A stretch of 64,000 bases of DNA from Clostridiales bacterium (GCA_017617935.1 JAFZVF010000094.1:1-64000); one strand, 5' to 3'. Positions 15,376 through 23,445 are shown, counted from the first letter of the stretch. Numbers and translations are program-made. The notes: generated by a model from the letters alone, not told the origin.

Positions 15376-16203
15376 TCAATATCCCATCTCTTTGAGCTCG
15401 CTTACGACTCCTACATAGAAGGGCACGATGTCGCTGACTTCGCTGTCGGAGGCGGGGGCGCGCTTTGTGAATCTCCTGCGCCTGATGTCGACGACGTCGG
15501 CGTGGGAGATGCCGCGTTTCTTCGTGGAGGTGCGGACGCCCCTGAAGTTGGCCCAGTGCATGGAATCGGTGGAGACGAGACCGTCGTTGTCGCCGTCGAA
15601 CTTGCGGACGATTGGATGCGTGATGCAGAACATGGAATCGGAGAACGCGCCCTTGACCTTGAATCCGTAGCTCTGGCAGAGAATGCCTGAAGGCGTGGGG
15701 TTGTCCTTATTGAATTGCTCGGCGGTCTTCGTGGTGAGGATGTCGAAGCAGGCGTAGCTGTCGGGGTGCTTGTCGCCCAAAAGCCGCATCCAGAGGTCGT
15801 TGCCCTTTGCGGCCAGCTTTACCATCCACTTGGGAGCGCGCATCAGGAAGTCCACCGTGTGAGAGCCGTGGTGGGGCGTGTCGATCGTAGTTATCGAGGC
15901 GATCTTGTCGGCGTAACCGTGGCTTGCGAGCCATCTTGATTCGAGGCCGCCTTTGGAATGCGCGAGGATGTTGACTTTGGGGGCACCGGTGAGGCGGAGG
16001 ACTTCATCGAGGCTCTTGGCAACAGTCAATGCGTTTCCCTCGACCGAGCCGACCGCATCCTGGTGCCCGAAAAAGACGTTTGCCCCGTGGGACTCAAGCG
16101 CTTTGGGGATCCTGCCCCAATAGCAGAGGTGCTTTCGGTCGCGGAAGCCCATTCCGTGCACCATCAATAGCGGATACTTCAAGCTGCAGTCATTGGTACT
16201 CAT
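15376..16203 (-). CDS. Alpha/beta-hydrolase lipase/esterase
   Basis: A 275-residue hydrolase of the triacylglycerol-lipase type. It opens with the oxyanion-side strand YPLLMVHGMGFRD. The nucleophile elbow is AHSKGG near residue 84, with Ser as nucleophile. The acid appears as the Asp pair in FDGDNDGLVS and the catalytic His in ISHADVV. A cap or lid region lies around residues 115-170. No signal peptide is present, so it is probably cytoplasmic unless exported otherwise. It lies upstream of the tetR operon on the same strand, 76 bp away. Its own 5' leader can fold over its ribosome binding site. Natural substrate unknown. Confidence 0.82.
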   Translation of the reverse strand: MSTNDCSLKYPLLMVHGMGFRDRKHLCYWGRIPKALESHGANVFFGHQDAVGSVEGNALTVAKSLDEVLRLTGAPKVNILAHSKGGLESRWLASHGYADKIASITTIDTPHHGSHTVDFLMRAPKWMVKLAAKGNDLWMRLLGDKHPDSYACFDILTTKTAEQFNKDNPTPSGILCQSYGFKVKGAFSDSMFCITHPIVRKFDGDNDGLVSTDSMHWANFRGVRTSTKKRGISHADVVDIRRRRFTKRAPASDSEVSDIVPFYVGVVSELKEMGY

Positions 16204-16210
16204 AAAATAA

Positions 16211-16243
16211 TCTCCCCTTAGGTTTCCAGCCTATATGGGGAGA
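16211..16243 (-). promoter_or_regulatory. Leader hairpin occluding the lipase ribosome binding site
   Basis: On the + strand, TCTCCCC (16211-16217) pairs with GGGGAGA (16237-16243), and TAGG (16219-16222) with CCTA (16230-16233). Read on the minus strand, the GGGGAGA that serves as the lipase Shine-Dalgarno is the 3' arm of this hairpin, so folding would hide it. It could be a translational switch or a simple thermosensitive leader. Confidence 0.5.
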
Positions 16244-16357
16244 ATATCACGGTATTATATAATGTTCAATACTGAATTTTGATTAAGAGCGCTTTTCCGC
16301 AATATTACCGCAAAAGCATTCTGGACCCTGTTTGTGGTAAGAGCTTGGCCGTGGATG

Positions 16358-16363
16358 TATAAT
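16358..16363 (+). promoter_or_regulatory. -10 element of the hicBA locus
   Basis: TATAAT 35 bp before the hicB start. No convincing -35 at normal spacing, although TTGTGG lies 20 bp upstream. Confidence 0.4.
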
Positions 16364-16397
16364 GAAGCAAAAGAAGGAATAAGCGGAGGAATTAAGT

Positions 16398-16619
16398 ATG
16401 AAATATGTGATTAATGTTATTTGGGATAATGATGCTGCTGTTTATATTGCCACCAGTGAAAGTATTCCGGGGCTGGTCTTGGAATCCGGTTCTTTTGACG
16501 CTCTTGTTGAGAAAGTCAGGGTTGCGGTTCCTGAATTGCTTCAGTTAAACAACGATAAGGCCGAAATCGTTGATCTCACATTCTTATCAGAAAGGCATTG
16601 CTTAGTTTCAAATGGCTGA
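16398..16619 (+). CDS. hicB: HicB-like antitoxin
   Basis: A 73-residue protein with the partial RNase H-like fold of HicB/DUF1902 antitoxins. The N-terminal strands read YVINVIWDNDAAVYIATSE, followed by the characteristic SIPGLVLESGSFDALVEKV segment. It is the short form, with no added DNA-binding domain. The hicA frame begins inside its last codons (ATG 16612), giving the usual tight coupling, here in hicB-hicA order. Because hicA carries a stop codon, this antitoxin may no longer have a functional partner. GCGGAGGAAT provides the ribosome binding site. Confidence 0.75.
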   Translation: MKYVINVIWDNDAAVYIATSESIPGLVLESGSFDALVEKVRVAVPELLQLNNDKAEIVDLTFLSERHCLVSNG

Positions 16620-16806
16620 ATATGAGAAAAAAGTTCGCGAGATCTTAAGCGAAAATGGCTGCAGATTTGTTCGCCATGGCAAGGGAGATCATGACATTTA
16701 GTACAGCCCGATTAACGGAAATCATTTTACAGTTGATGGAAAGATCAAGTCGCGTTTTACAGCGAATGCAATAATGAAACAAAGCGGAATAAATTATAAG
16801 TTCTGA
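16612..16806 (+). pseudogene. hicA: HicA-like mRNA interferase, broken by one nonsense codon
   Basis: Reading from ATG 16612, which overlaps the hicB end, gives 64 codons with the HicA double-stranded RNA-binding fold, including VREILSENGCRFVRHGKGDHDI and then YSPINGNHF with the catalytic-side His. Codon 30 (16699-16701) is TAG where HicA proteins normally have Trp in the GDHDIWYSP-type motif; one G-to-A change from TGG explains it. The rest of the frame is intact to TGA at 16804. It is either a recent inactivating mutation or, less likely, readthrough or a sequencing error. Confidence 0.75.
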
Positions 16807-16826
16807 TTTTTGGTACTGAGCGTTAC

Positions 16827-17132
16827 TCAATTATCCGCATCTTTGGCAGGCTTGATCGAATCGATCTCACTCTTCATGCTTATCTTCAGATTGCGTATGT
16901 CGATGTCGTTCTGGATATCGATGAAATAGCGGTCAGAAACGCCAAAGTACTTGGCGAGACGCAGTGAAGTGTCAATTGTGATCCTCCTGCTGTCATCCAA
17001 AATGGCCTGGATCCTGGAGACCGGTACATGGATTTCCTTCGCGAGTTTATAAGCTGAGATGTTCATCGGCTTCATGAAGTCCTCTCTGAGGATCTCACAC
17101 ATTGTAGGGGTAGAAATCTTTTTTCTAGCCAT
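16827..17132 (-). CDS. higA: HigA-like XRE-family regulator
   Basis: A 101-residue protein of the HigA addiction-module antitoxin family. After a short N-terminus (PTMCEILREDFMKPMNISAY) comes the XRE helix-turn-helix LAKEIHVPVSRIQAILDDSRRITIDTSLRLAKYFG. ATG 17132 is chosen over an in-frame ATG five codons upstream because GGAGGGA lies between them at correct spacing. A HigB toxin would normally lie just upstream, but the 70 bp before it hold no gene, so this antitoxin appears orphaned. An inverted repeat at 17158-17193 is a plausible self-operator. Confidence 0.75.
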   Translation of the reverse strand: MARKKISTPTMCEILREDFMKPMNISAYKLAKEIHVPVSRIQAILDDSRRITIDTSLRLAKYFGVSDRYFIDIQNDIDIRNLKISMKSEIDSIKPAKDADN

Positions 17133-17157
17133 GGTCAATCCCTCCATTTAAGCAAAA

Positions 17158-17193
17158 TATACCCGCCTGGCGTGTATATGTCAAACGGGTATA
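17158..17193. promoter_or_regulatory. Inverted repeat, possible HigA operator
   Basis: TATACCCG (17158-17165) and CGGGTATA (17186-17193) are exact inverse copies with a 20-bp spacer, located 26 bp upstream of the higA-like start. HigA proteins autoregulate through such sites. The repeat also lies just downstream of the MFS gene, where it could form a weak 3' hairpin. Confidence 0.5.
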
Positions 17194-17200
17194 GTCGCGA

Positions 17201-18403
17201 TTATGAGTTTTTAACGGAAGGCTTTCCTAACACCTTCAACGCCACAAACGCAATGACCAGGCCGATCGTGGTGACGGTGAGGCTGACGATCAGCATGAAG
17301 TGAGGGCCTCTGACGTCCAAGAGGCGCCCGCAGACGAGGCTGGAGAAGACGCCGCCTAAAGTGATGGAGCAGTTGATGTAGGCCTGGCCTTTGACCTGGT
17401 CGAACTTGGCCATGGTCTGGTTTACGAAGTAGGCGCCGGCGGGGATGAAGACCGCGTAGGCGAAGATCTGCATCGCTTGGCTGATATACACGACGGCCAT
17501 GTTGGGGGCGATTAGCATCAGGAGGGTCTTGATCAGGAACGCCGTGCCTGAGATGAGGAGCAGATTCTTGACCGATATCTTTTTCATTATCTTGTCGATC
17601 AGGGCCATCGTAGGGAGCTCCAAGATGGCCGCGATGAAGACCGCGGTGCCCATGGAAGCTTCGGTTCCGCCCAAGGGCGTGATTATCTGGATCATGTAGT
17701 CGTTGATCGCGTTGTGCGCGAAAAAGAAGCAGACGCCCGCGACGACGAAGAGCATGAAGGCGGGATAGGTCTTGGTGAATACGATCAGATTGTTGTGCGC
17801 GACTTCCGTCTCGGCGGCAGGCTCTGAAGAAGCGGAGGCCGCAGGCTTTTTGAAGAAATACAGAACGATCAGCGCGACCGTCAGGAAGATAATGTCCAAT
17901 ACCATGAGAATGGTGACGCCGAACCTGCCGATCATCATTCCGGTGAAGACGGAAACGACCGCGAAACCGCATGAACCCAAACCCCTGGCAAGGCCGTAGT
18001 AGATGTGGCAGCCGGCGGCTTCGTATTCGAAATACATTGCCGTCAGGATCGGCTGGTAGACCATCTGGACCGTGTAGATCAGCGCGAAGATGATGAATAT
18101 CACGGCTATCCCGTTCTTAATGAGGAGCAGGAGGATGGAACCTGCAAGAAGGATGGCGGTCGAAGCCATGGAGACGTTGCGGTTCGTGAGCTTGCCCTGC
18201 TTGTCGATCAGGCCGGCAATGAGCGGCTGGAAGATGACAGAGAGGATGTTGGCGAGAGCCAGCGTGATGCCAATCAGGGTGTTGGAAAACCCCTTTTCAA
18301 GCAGGAAGACGGATGCGTAAGCATGGATGCCGCTGTACACGGCAAAGTACGTCGCGTTGATTATTATGTATCTGAGCGTCCAGAATCTTCCGGTCTTGGT
18401 CAT
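17201..18403 (-). CDS. MFS transporter
   Basis: A 400-residue major facilitator with 12 predicted membrane helices. The N-terminal segment (YIIINATYFAVYSGIHAYASVFLLEKGFSNTLIG) and the loop GLIDKQGKL between helices 2 and 3 match the MFS_1-like/phenylpropionate-permease-type subgroup. Substrate cannot be predicted. The central cytoplasmic loop around residue 190 is rich in Ser, Ala and Glu. Divergent from the LoaP gene, with a minus-strand -10 at 18432-18437 (TATAAT). No associated enzyme gene suggests a substrate. Confidence 0.85.
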   Translation of the reverse strand: MTKTGRFWTLRYIIINATYFAVYSGIHAYASVFLLEKGFSNTLIGITLALANILSVIFQPLIAGLIDKQGKLTNRNVSMASTAILLAGSILLLLIKNGIAVIFIIFALIYTVQMVYQPILTAMYFEYEAAGCHIYYGLARGLGSCGFAVVSVFTGMMIGRFGVTILMVLDIIFLTVALIVLYFFKKPAASASSEPAAETEVAHNNLIVFTKTYPAFMLFVVAGVCFFFAHNAINDYMIQIITPLGGTEASMGTAVFIAAILELPTMALIDKIMKKISVKNLLLISGTAFLIKTLLMLIAPNMAVVYISQAMQIFAYAVFIPAGAYFVNQTMAKFDQVKGQAYINCSITLGGVFSSLVCGRLLDVRGPHFMLIVSLTVTTIGLVIAFVALKVLGKPSVKNS

Positions 18404-18489
18404 GGCGGTCCCCGTTTGTTGAAGTGAGTGAATTATACTATTTCCGGGGCGCGGCGTGTTTCAGAAAAGCCGTTTATTTGTAGGATTGA

Positions 18490-18518
18490 TTGAAGCATAA
18501 TGCGCGCGATGCTAAAAT
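18490..18518 (+). promoter_or_regulatory. Promoter of loaP
   Basis: TTGAAG (18490-18495), a 17-bp spacer and TAAAAT (18513-18518), giving a start near 18525 and the loaP ATG at 18550. This placement argues against the longer reading frame that would begin with TTG at 18490. Confidence 0.6.
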
Positions 18519-18549
18519 ATGGCGGAAATATAAGAAATACGGGAAAGTC

Positions 18550-19110
18550 ATGGAGAACGAAAACATCGAAAACAACGCATTGACGGAGTCTTCCTGGGTC
18601 GTCGCGAAGGTGACCGCGGGCAAGGAGGACGAGATCCGTGAGAATTGTGCGGCCATGCTATCCAAGGACGTCTTGAAGGACGTCTTCGTTCCGAAACACG
18701 TAAGGCTCAAGAAATACAAAGGCGAGTGGCGCAGGGAGACGAGGCCGCTCTATTCAGGCTACGTCTTCATGGTCACGGACGACCCCGAGACGCTCGACAA
18801 GGCGCTTCTAAAAGTTCCGGGCTATCACAGGCTCCTCAAGGCGGCCGACGTCATACTGACGGTCAGCGATGAGGAAAAGGCCTTTATTAACAGGATCGCG
18901 GGGCGCGACAACGTTGTTGAGATCTCCACGGGATACAAGGAAGGCGACACGATAAAGATCGTTTCAGGCCCCATGATGGGCCTTGAGGGCGACATAGTGC
19001 ACGTGGACCGCCACAAGCGCCTCGTCACGATAAACGTTTCGCTCTTCGGCAGGATGGTCAAGACGACCCTAGGCCTCGAACTGACCTACAAGCAGGCCGA
19101 GCAGGAGTGA
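18550..19110 (+). CDS. loaP: LoaP-type NusG paralogue (transcription antiterminator)
   Basis: A 186-residue specialised NusG. The NGN domain (about 12-120) begins WVVAKVTAGKEDEIRENC and includes the RRETRPLYSGYVFM element common to NusG paralogues (RfaH, LoaP). The KOW domain (about 130-180) reads GDTIKIVSGPMMGLEGDIV. LoaP proteins increase RNA polymerase processivity on long biosynthetic operons in Firmicutes, commonly for polysaccharides or secondary metabolites, through a hairpin in the transcript leader. Here a 20-kb surface-polymer/phosphonate cluster begins 4.3 kb downstream, with a leader hairpin at 23415 and at least one internal terminator; this cluster is the natural candidate target. 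Its link to that operon is inference. Confidence 0.8.
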   Translation: MENENIENNALTESSWVVAKVTAGKEDEIRENCAAMLSKDVLKDVFVPKHVRLKKYKGEWRRETRPLYSGYVFMVTDDPETLDKALLKVPGYHRLLKAADVILTVSDEEKAFINRIAGRDNVVEISTGYKEGDTIKIVSGPMMGLEGDIVHVDRHKRLVTINVSLFGRMVKTTLGLELTYKQAEQE

Positions 19111-19198
19111 GCCAAACGCCTTTTTGCGCGCGGTTTTCACATTTCAGGCTGCTGATATTTGTCATATTACAGATTCAGAATTGACATACTGTATGAAG

Positions 19199-19204
19199 TA
19201 TACT
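19199..19204 (+). promoter_or_regulatory. -10 element abutting the 19213 start codon
   Basis: TATACT ends only 8 bases before ATG 19213. A start 7-8 bases after the -10 would put +1 at or next to the ATG, giving a leaderless message. A TTGACA at 19181-19186 is 12 bp from this -10, shorter than normal, so the assignment is uncertain. Confidence 0.4.
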
Positions 19205-19212
19205 GAATTCAT

Positions 19213-20766
19213 ATGGAAAAGCGTTTCAATGCCAAAACTGAAGACAACATCGTCGCCGATACGCCCGACCGCAAGGCCGGGATAATACTTCTCATCGTTT
19301 CCGGCGTGCTGGTCCTGGGCATTGGAATCGCTGCGGCTTTTGCCACGAACATTCACAAAAACCGCGTTCCCGTCGAGACCGAGACTTCCAAGACCGTTCA
19401 GACTTCGGATCCGAGCGGCACCGCTCCCGTAAAATACAGCAGCTTCAAGGGCTCGTACCCAGAGGGAAGCGTTCCGACCGACTGCATGGCGCTGTCATGG
19501 GGCACGCCGGCTTTCGACCTAAAGATAAAGTATCCCGACGTACTGGCCGAGAATCCGTCCAATCTGGCGGACGAAAAGAACACGACCAACATCTCCTATC
19601 TGCGAAAGGCGAAGGTCGGAGGGTTCGACTATTCGATCGTGACGCTCAGCACGGACAAGGCTGACGGCCTGTACGCTTTTGGCTATCTTCTCGAAAAGGA
19701 CCAATATCAGGAGATCTTTGAGGCTCTGACTTATGAATACGGAAAGCCGATCTTCAAGAGCGGCGAGTCTGCATATTGGGACGTGTCGGACCAGATCCTG
19801 CTATATCTGACGGTCAGGACGGCGGATGCTGACAGGAAGGAGCACGCCTTCCTGCAGTACATTAATACGAAAGAGGCGAAGGTCCCTGAAAAGGCTGACA
19901 AGACGCCCGTAATAAAGCTCGGCATGACGATCGACGAGATCGGCAAGAGAAAGCTCAGCGTGACGAAGACCGACGTGTCCGCGGACGGCACGGAGACCTA
20001 CATTTCAGACAAGGGCTACGACGTCACTTCGGACAACAATCTCGGTAAGTTCGCGCCCCTCAAGGCCAATGCTTCCGCGGTAGTCCTCAAGATAGACCCC
20101 AGGGCGGATCTGACCACGTATTCGTTCATCTTCAGGGGCGACCATCTCTATGAGATCCGCGAAAAGATCGCGGACGTTTACGGGAACCCATCGGAAAACC
20201 GCGATTACAGCTCGGTCTGGAACCTTTACGACGGCAAGGGAGTCGTCACGGTCAGCTACGGGCGCATGACCGGAAGCGGAAGGGGATTTGCGACCGAGCT
20301 CAGGTACAGCTGCTCGTCTTCGGAATACAAGGCTTTGGAGCTCATCAAGTCCGTTGGAAGGGCGACGCGCAAGGGCCTCAAGTATTCCGAGGTCAAGGAA
20401 GAGCTCGGGAAATACTACCCTTCAGAGAACATCGACAAGAAGGGCAACGGCACGCTGACCTACATCAACAACGACGGAATCGACATAGTCGTTTTCGGCG
20501 TCAGGATCAGGTCCGTGGAGATCGAGTTCAAGAAAAACGTCGTAACCGACGTGTACTATCTTTTCGACGGCAAGGCTTATGACACTCTGAAGAGGAACAT
20601 CGAGGTCAATTACGGCGGCGGTGAGAACAAGAACAGGTTCAAGGACCGCATAAGGCGCGTCCAATGGCAGCCCAAGGCCACCGAAAACAATAAGTTCACC
20701 AAGCTCATGCTCGACTACGTGAATCTGAAGGTTAATCCCAAGGCAAGGGTGCACTACTACGGGTAA
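19213..20766 (+). CDS. Membrane-anchored extracellular protein, unknown family
   Basis: A 517-residue protein with one N-terminal membrane helix (about 24-46, KAGIILLIVSGVLVLGIGIAAAF), a Thr/Ser-rich linker and a large extracytoplasmic region of about 440 residues. That region appears to consist of related modules that each contain a helical regulator-like segment (KLGMTIDEIGKR, LKYSEVKEELGKYY) and beta strands ending in aromatic clusters. No enzyme motif is visible. No Shine-Dalgarno precedes the ATG; a -10-like TATACT ends 8 bases upstream, so the message may be leaderless. I do not recognise a family. It stands alone between loaP and the J-domain gene. Confidence 0.6.
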   Translation: MEKRFNAKTEDNIVADTPDRKAGIILLIVSGVLVLGIGIAAAFATNIHKNRVPVETETSKTVQTSDPSGTAPVKYSSFKGSYPEGSVPTDCMALSWGTPAFDLKIKYPDVLAENPSNLADEKNTTNISYLRKAKVGGFDYSIVTLSTDKADGLYAFGYLLEKDQYQEIFEALTYEYGKPIFKSGESAYWDVSDQILLYLTVRTADADRKEHAFLQYINTKEAKVPEKADKTPVIKLGMTIDEIGKRKLSVTKTDVSADGTETYISDKGYDVTSDNNLGKFAPLKANASAVVLKIDPRADLTTYSFIFRGDHLYEIREKIADVYGNPSENRDYSSVWNLYDGKGVVTVSYGRMTGSGRGFATELRYSCSSSEYKALELIKSVGRATRKGLKYSEVKEELGKYYPSENIDKKGNGTLTYINNDGIDIVVFGVRIRSVEIEFKKNVVTDVYYLFDGKAYDTLKRNIEVNYGGGENKNRFKDRIRRVQWQPKATENNKFTKLMLDYVNLKVNPKARVHYYG

Positions 20767-20805
20767 AGCCCCTCGTAACATTGTTACGATTGCCGCCCGG
20801 GCGGA

Positions 20806-21615
20806 TCAGAACTTGAATATCGCTTTCAATATAAGGAATACGAGGAACGCCCACAGGGGGAGCGCGAAAACGGAAACTATCCTAAGTGACGCCATGCAGT
20901 CCTGATAGTGGGGGCTGTCGGGATAAAGCTGGAGCGACTCCTTCAGGTGCTTCCTGACGATGGGAATGATAAGCGGGAAAAACACGCACAAGGCAACGGA
21001 AAAGCTTTCCATGCCCTTTTCACCGGGGGTGAGGACGTCAGTGGCGCCTCTGGACGCCTTCTTGGCGGGAACCGGAGCGTCTTCCGATTCTTCATTTGAA
21101 TGGTATCCCGCAGGGCCGTTGTCGCCCGAAACGACGAACGGGGATTGGGGTTCCTCGGGTTTTGTGAAATCAATGTAGGAAGAATCTGCGGATCCGCTGC
21201 CAGACGTGCGGGGAAATTGGTCGGGGTCACGGTAAGAGGGGCGGTTTTTGGCTGAAGGGGATGCGCTCTGATTTGAGGGCTTTTGTGCGTTTACGGCAGC
21301 TGCGGCTCTTGCAGCTGCAGCGGCTGCGGCTGCTGCCTTTTCGCGCTCAGCCTTTCTTTGCGCTTCCTCCTGCTTTTTGCGCTCGGCGGCGCGGGATTGC
21401 GCGAGCTTGTCGTCAAGTTTTCTCTTTTGGGCCGGATCGGATAGCACCGTATAAGCTTCGTTAATCTCCGCCATGCGCTTCTCAGCCGACATGTCGTCGG
21501 GGTGAAGATCGGGGTGCCAAAGCTTGACAAGCTTGCGGTAAGCCTGCTTGATCTCTTCGGGAGAGGCCTCTTCCGGGACTCTCAGTACGCTGTACGGTGT
21601 AGTCTCATGAGCCAT
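20806..21615 (-). CDS. J-domain protein with membrane tail
   Basis: A 269-residue co-chaperone-like protein. The J domain occupies residues 5-68, with helix II RKLVKLW and the essential HPD loop (WHPDLHPDD), then helix III. A coiled coil rich in Lys, Arg, Glu and Gln (about 70-105) follows, with an alanine run. After a disordered Ser/Pro-rich region there is one or two hydrophobic segments (about 205-265) that should anchor it in the membrane. There is no zinc-finger or DnaJ C-terminal domain, so it is a class III J protein that recruits DnaK to a membrane site. It is transcribed towards the 19213 gene. Confidence 0.82.
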   Translation of the reverse strand: MAHETTPYSVLRVPEEASPEEIKQAYRKLVKLWHPDLHPDDMSAEKRMAEINEAYTVLSDPAQKRKLDDKLAQSRAAERKKQEEAQRKAEREKAAAAAAAAARAAAAVNAQKPSNQSASPSAKNRPSYRDPDQFPRTSGSGSADSSYIDFTKPEEPQSPFVVSGDNGPAGYHSNEESEDAPVPAKKASRGATDVLTPGEKGMESFSVALCVFFPLIIPIVRKHLKESLQLYPDSPHYQDCMASLRIVSVFALPLWAFLVFLILKAIFKF

Positions 21616-21659
21616 ATGGTCAATATACAGAGATTACCTTAATTAAAGTTTAAAGTTCC

Positions 21660-23219
21660 TTAAGGGTTCGCGTTCGCCTGAGTGGTTTCAGCAGCCTTGG
21701 TTACTTTTTTGGTGGGCTTCTTCGTAGGCTTTTTGGTCGGCTTCTTGGTCGGTTTCTTCGTAGGCTTCTTGATAACCGTCTGAGGAGTCGGGGCAGCCGT
21801 AGGGGTCGTGGTCGTTCCGCTGATGTAGAGCTTGTGACCGTTGAGGTTTACGTTGTCCATGTTGCCTGTAAAGTGAGTAATGTAGGTGTCTTCGGTGAGC
21901 GTCCAAGTGCAGTCTGCGCTCATGTTCACGTAAACGATGCCCTGTTCGTCAGAGACCTTTGTGCCGTTCGCATCGGTAATGGCGCCCTTTATCGATCCGG
22001 TCCAGGAAGTGCCGGAGGAGAAGTTTATCGTGAGCTTGCCCTTCTTAGCGACAAGGAAGTCGCCGGTCAGGGCGGTCTTTGAAGCGTTGAAAACGGCTAC
22101 GTTGACGTTTCCGGTCCAACTGTCGGGGCAGACTGAAAGAAGGACGACGTTCTTGTTCTTGTCCTCGTTAACGAGCGTGACGTTGGAGAGGCTGATGACG
22201 GCATTGGTGTTGGTCACGTGAAAGACGTGGCCGTTCTTGCTGGTGAGCGTGCCGTACTGCATCGTGAAGGAAGTCTGGCAGTTGTTCGTGTCACCGGGAA
22301 CGGACCAGAAGAGCCTGACTGCGCTTAAAAATTTTGAATTGCCGCTAAGCTTGGTGTTGTTGGCCGTGAGATTGCAGCCGACCAGCTTGACGGAATTGTT
22401 GCCGTCAATGACGACGCCTTCGGACTGGTTGGTCTCAAAGTTTGCGGTCTTGGCGGTAACGTTTCCCCTACTGAAGATGGCGGGAGAACCAACGCCGTTG
22501 GTGGTGTAGGTGCCGCCCGAAACGTTGATCACGTTGCCGGTCATGTCGGAGCCGACGGCGGGGGAATTGTTGCCTTCCGTCGTGACCGTGAGGTTTGTGG
22601 CGCTCATCTTTCCTGCGCCTGAGGTCATGACGGCGGGGGAATCCTCACCTGAAGTGGTTACCGTTGCGTCGCTGACCGTCAAGGTCGTGCCGTCGCCGGA
22701 CAGACCGTTGACTTCACCGTAGCTTCCGTATGAGAAGACGCCTGCGGCGCCTTTTGCCTTAGTCGTTATCGTGCCGCCGGAGATGAGGACCTTGGGGCTT
22801 CCGATCGCGAGGAATGCGGCGTTGACGCCGTAAGCGCTGCTGTTTTGGACCGATGAGGAATCGCCGCCGTTCTTTTCGATGACGGGGGTCGTGAGGTTGA
22901 CGGTCTTCTTGCCCTTGACGATCAGGGCGCTCTCGTCGGCATTGGTGCTTGCGTACTTCTTGCTCTTTTCGGTGGTTGCCGCGGTTATGGTCTTCGCGGC
23001 CTTGTAGTCCATCTTGACGCTTGCGTCCGCAGTCGTGGCAACTGGCTCAGTGCCCTGCTGCTTGCCTGACGCGCTGGGCTGCGTCACTTCAGTTCCGCTC
23101 GTTACCGCGGGCGTCGTATCGGTCGGATCGCCTTCCGCCTGATTGCAGGATGCGAGTCCGAAAGTGGCCGCTATTGCGGCGGATAATGCCATAGTCTTTA
23201 TCAACAGAAGCTTTTTCAT
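21660..23219 (-). CDS. Beta-helix-like surface lipoprotein
   Basis: A 519-residue exported lipoprotein. The start at 23219 is chosen over an upstream in-frame codon from AGGGGG seven bases before. The signal peptide ends in a LASC lipobox. A low-complexity Thr/Ser linker leads to a long region (about 95-470) of short turns alternating with Asn/Gly/Ser-rich strands (VSGGTYTTNGVGSPAIFS-like), typical of a right-handed parallel beta-helix. The C-terminus is a Pro/Thr/Lys tail with five or six KPTK repeats, which could thread through or bind the cell wall. Such architectures occur in adhesins and in polysaccharide-binding proteins; no catalytic residues were recognised. It is divergent from the phosphonate cluster. 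Confidence 0.7.
   Translation of the reverse strand: MKKLLLIKTMALSAAIAATFGLASCNQAEGDPTDTTPAVTSGTEVTQPSASGKQQGTEPVATTADASVKMDYKAAKTITAATTEKSKKYASTNADESALIVKGKKTVNLTTPVIEKNGGDSSSVQNSSAYGVNAAFLAIGSPKVLISGGTITTKAKGAAGVFSYGSYGEVNGLSGDGTTLTVSDATVTTSGEDSPAVMTSGAGKMSATNLTVTTEGNNSPAVGSDMTGNVINVSGGTYTTNGVGSPAIFSRGNVTAKTANFETNQSEGVVIDGNNSVKLVGCNLTANNTKLSGNSKFLSAVRLFWSVPGDTNNCQTSFTMQYGTLTSKNGHVFHVTNTNAVISLSNVTLVNEDKNKNVVLLSVCPDSWTGNVNVAVFNASKTALTGDFLVAKKGKLTINFSSGTSWTGSIKGAITDANGTKVSDEQGIVYVNMSADCTWTLTEDTYITHFTGNMDNVNLNGHKLYISGTTTTPTAAPTPQTVIKKPTKKPTKKPTKKPTKKPTKKVTKAAETTQANANP
21700..21778 (-). repeat. 12-bp tandem repeats coding for KPTK units
   Basis: Inside the lipoprotein gene, 12-bp near-identical units encode consecutive P-T-K-K blocks at the C-terminus. 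Copy number in such tracts usually varies by slippage. Wall-spanning or wall-binding role inferred from composition. Confidence 0.65.
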
Positions 23220-23379
23220 AGGAACCCCCTTAGATACCAAATAATAACTTTACCATCTGTTTTTTGACTTTAAAAGTGCCAATATAGGCAATATTTCGTA
23301 ATTATCGGGTGCAGGTTCTGTTACAGGCGCACCATTTTTGCCGCACTCTGGGCGGCACCGCTTTCTTATTATATAGAGG

Positions 23380-23408
23380 TTGAAACGGCCAAATTCAGGG
23401 AGTATAAT
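23380..23408 (+). promoter_or_regulatory. Main promoter of the phosphonate/YidC-AlkP cluster
   Basis: TTGAAA (23380-23385), 17-bp spacer, TATAAT (23403-23408). Predicted start near 23415, about 30 bases before the first gene. It is the best-placed promoter for the 20-kb cluster. Confidence 0.75.
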
Positions 23409-23414
23409 AGCCGA

Positions 23415-23430
23415 GCCTTAAAATTAAGGC
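23415..23430 (+). promoter_or_regulatory. Hairpin at the 5' end of the cluster transcript
   Basis: GCCTTAA (23415-23421) and TTAAGGC (23424-23430) with a 2-nt centre in DNA form (a 4-nt loop if the inner pair opens). It begins at the predicted transcription start. It could stabilise the transcript or serve as a recruitment hairpin for the LoaP-type factor encoded upstream. Confidence 0.5.
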
Positions 23431-23445
23431 GTTTCGAGAGGAAAA

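Noticed and set aside
18490-18549. Longer LoaP starting with TTG at 18490
   Set aside because: The extra codons coincide with a good TTGAAG-17-TAAAAT promoter, so they would not be in the transcript.
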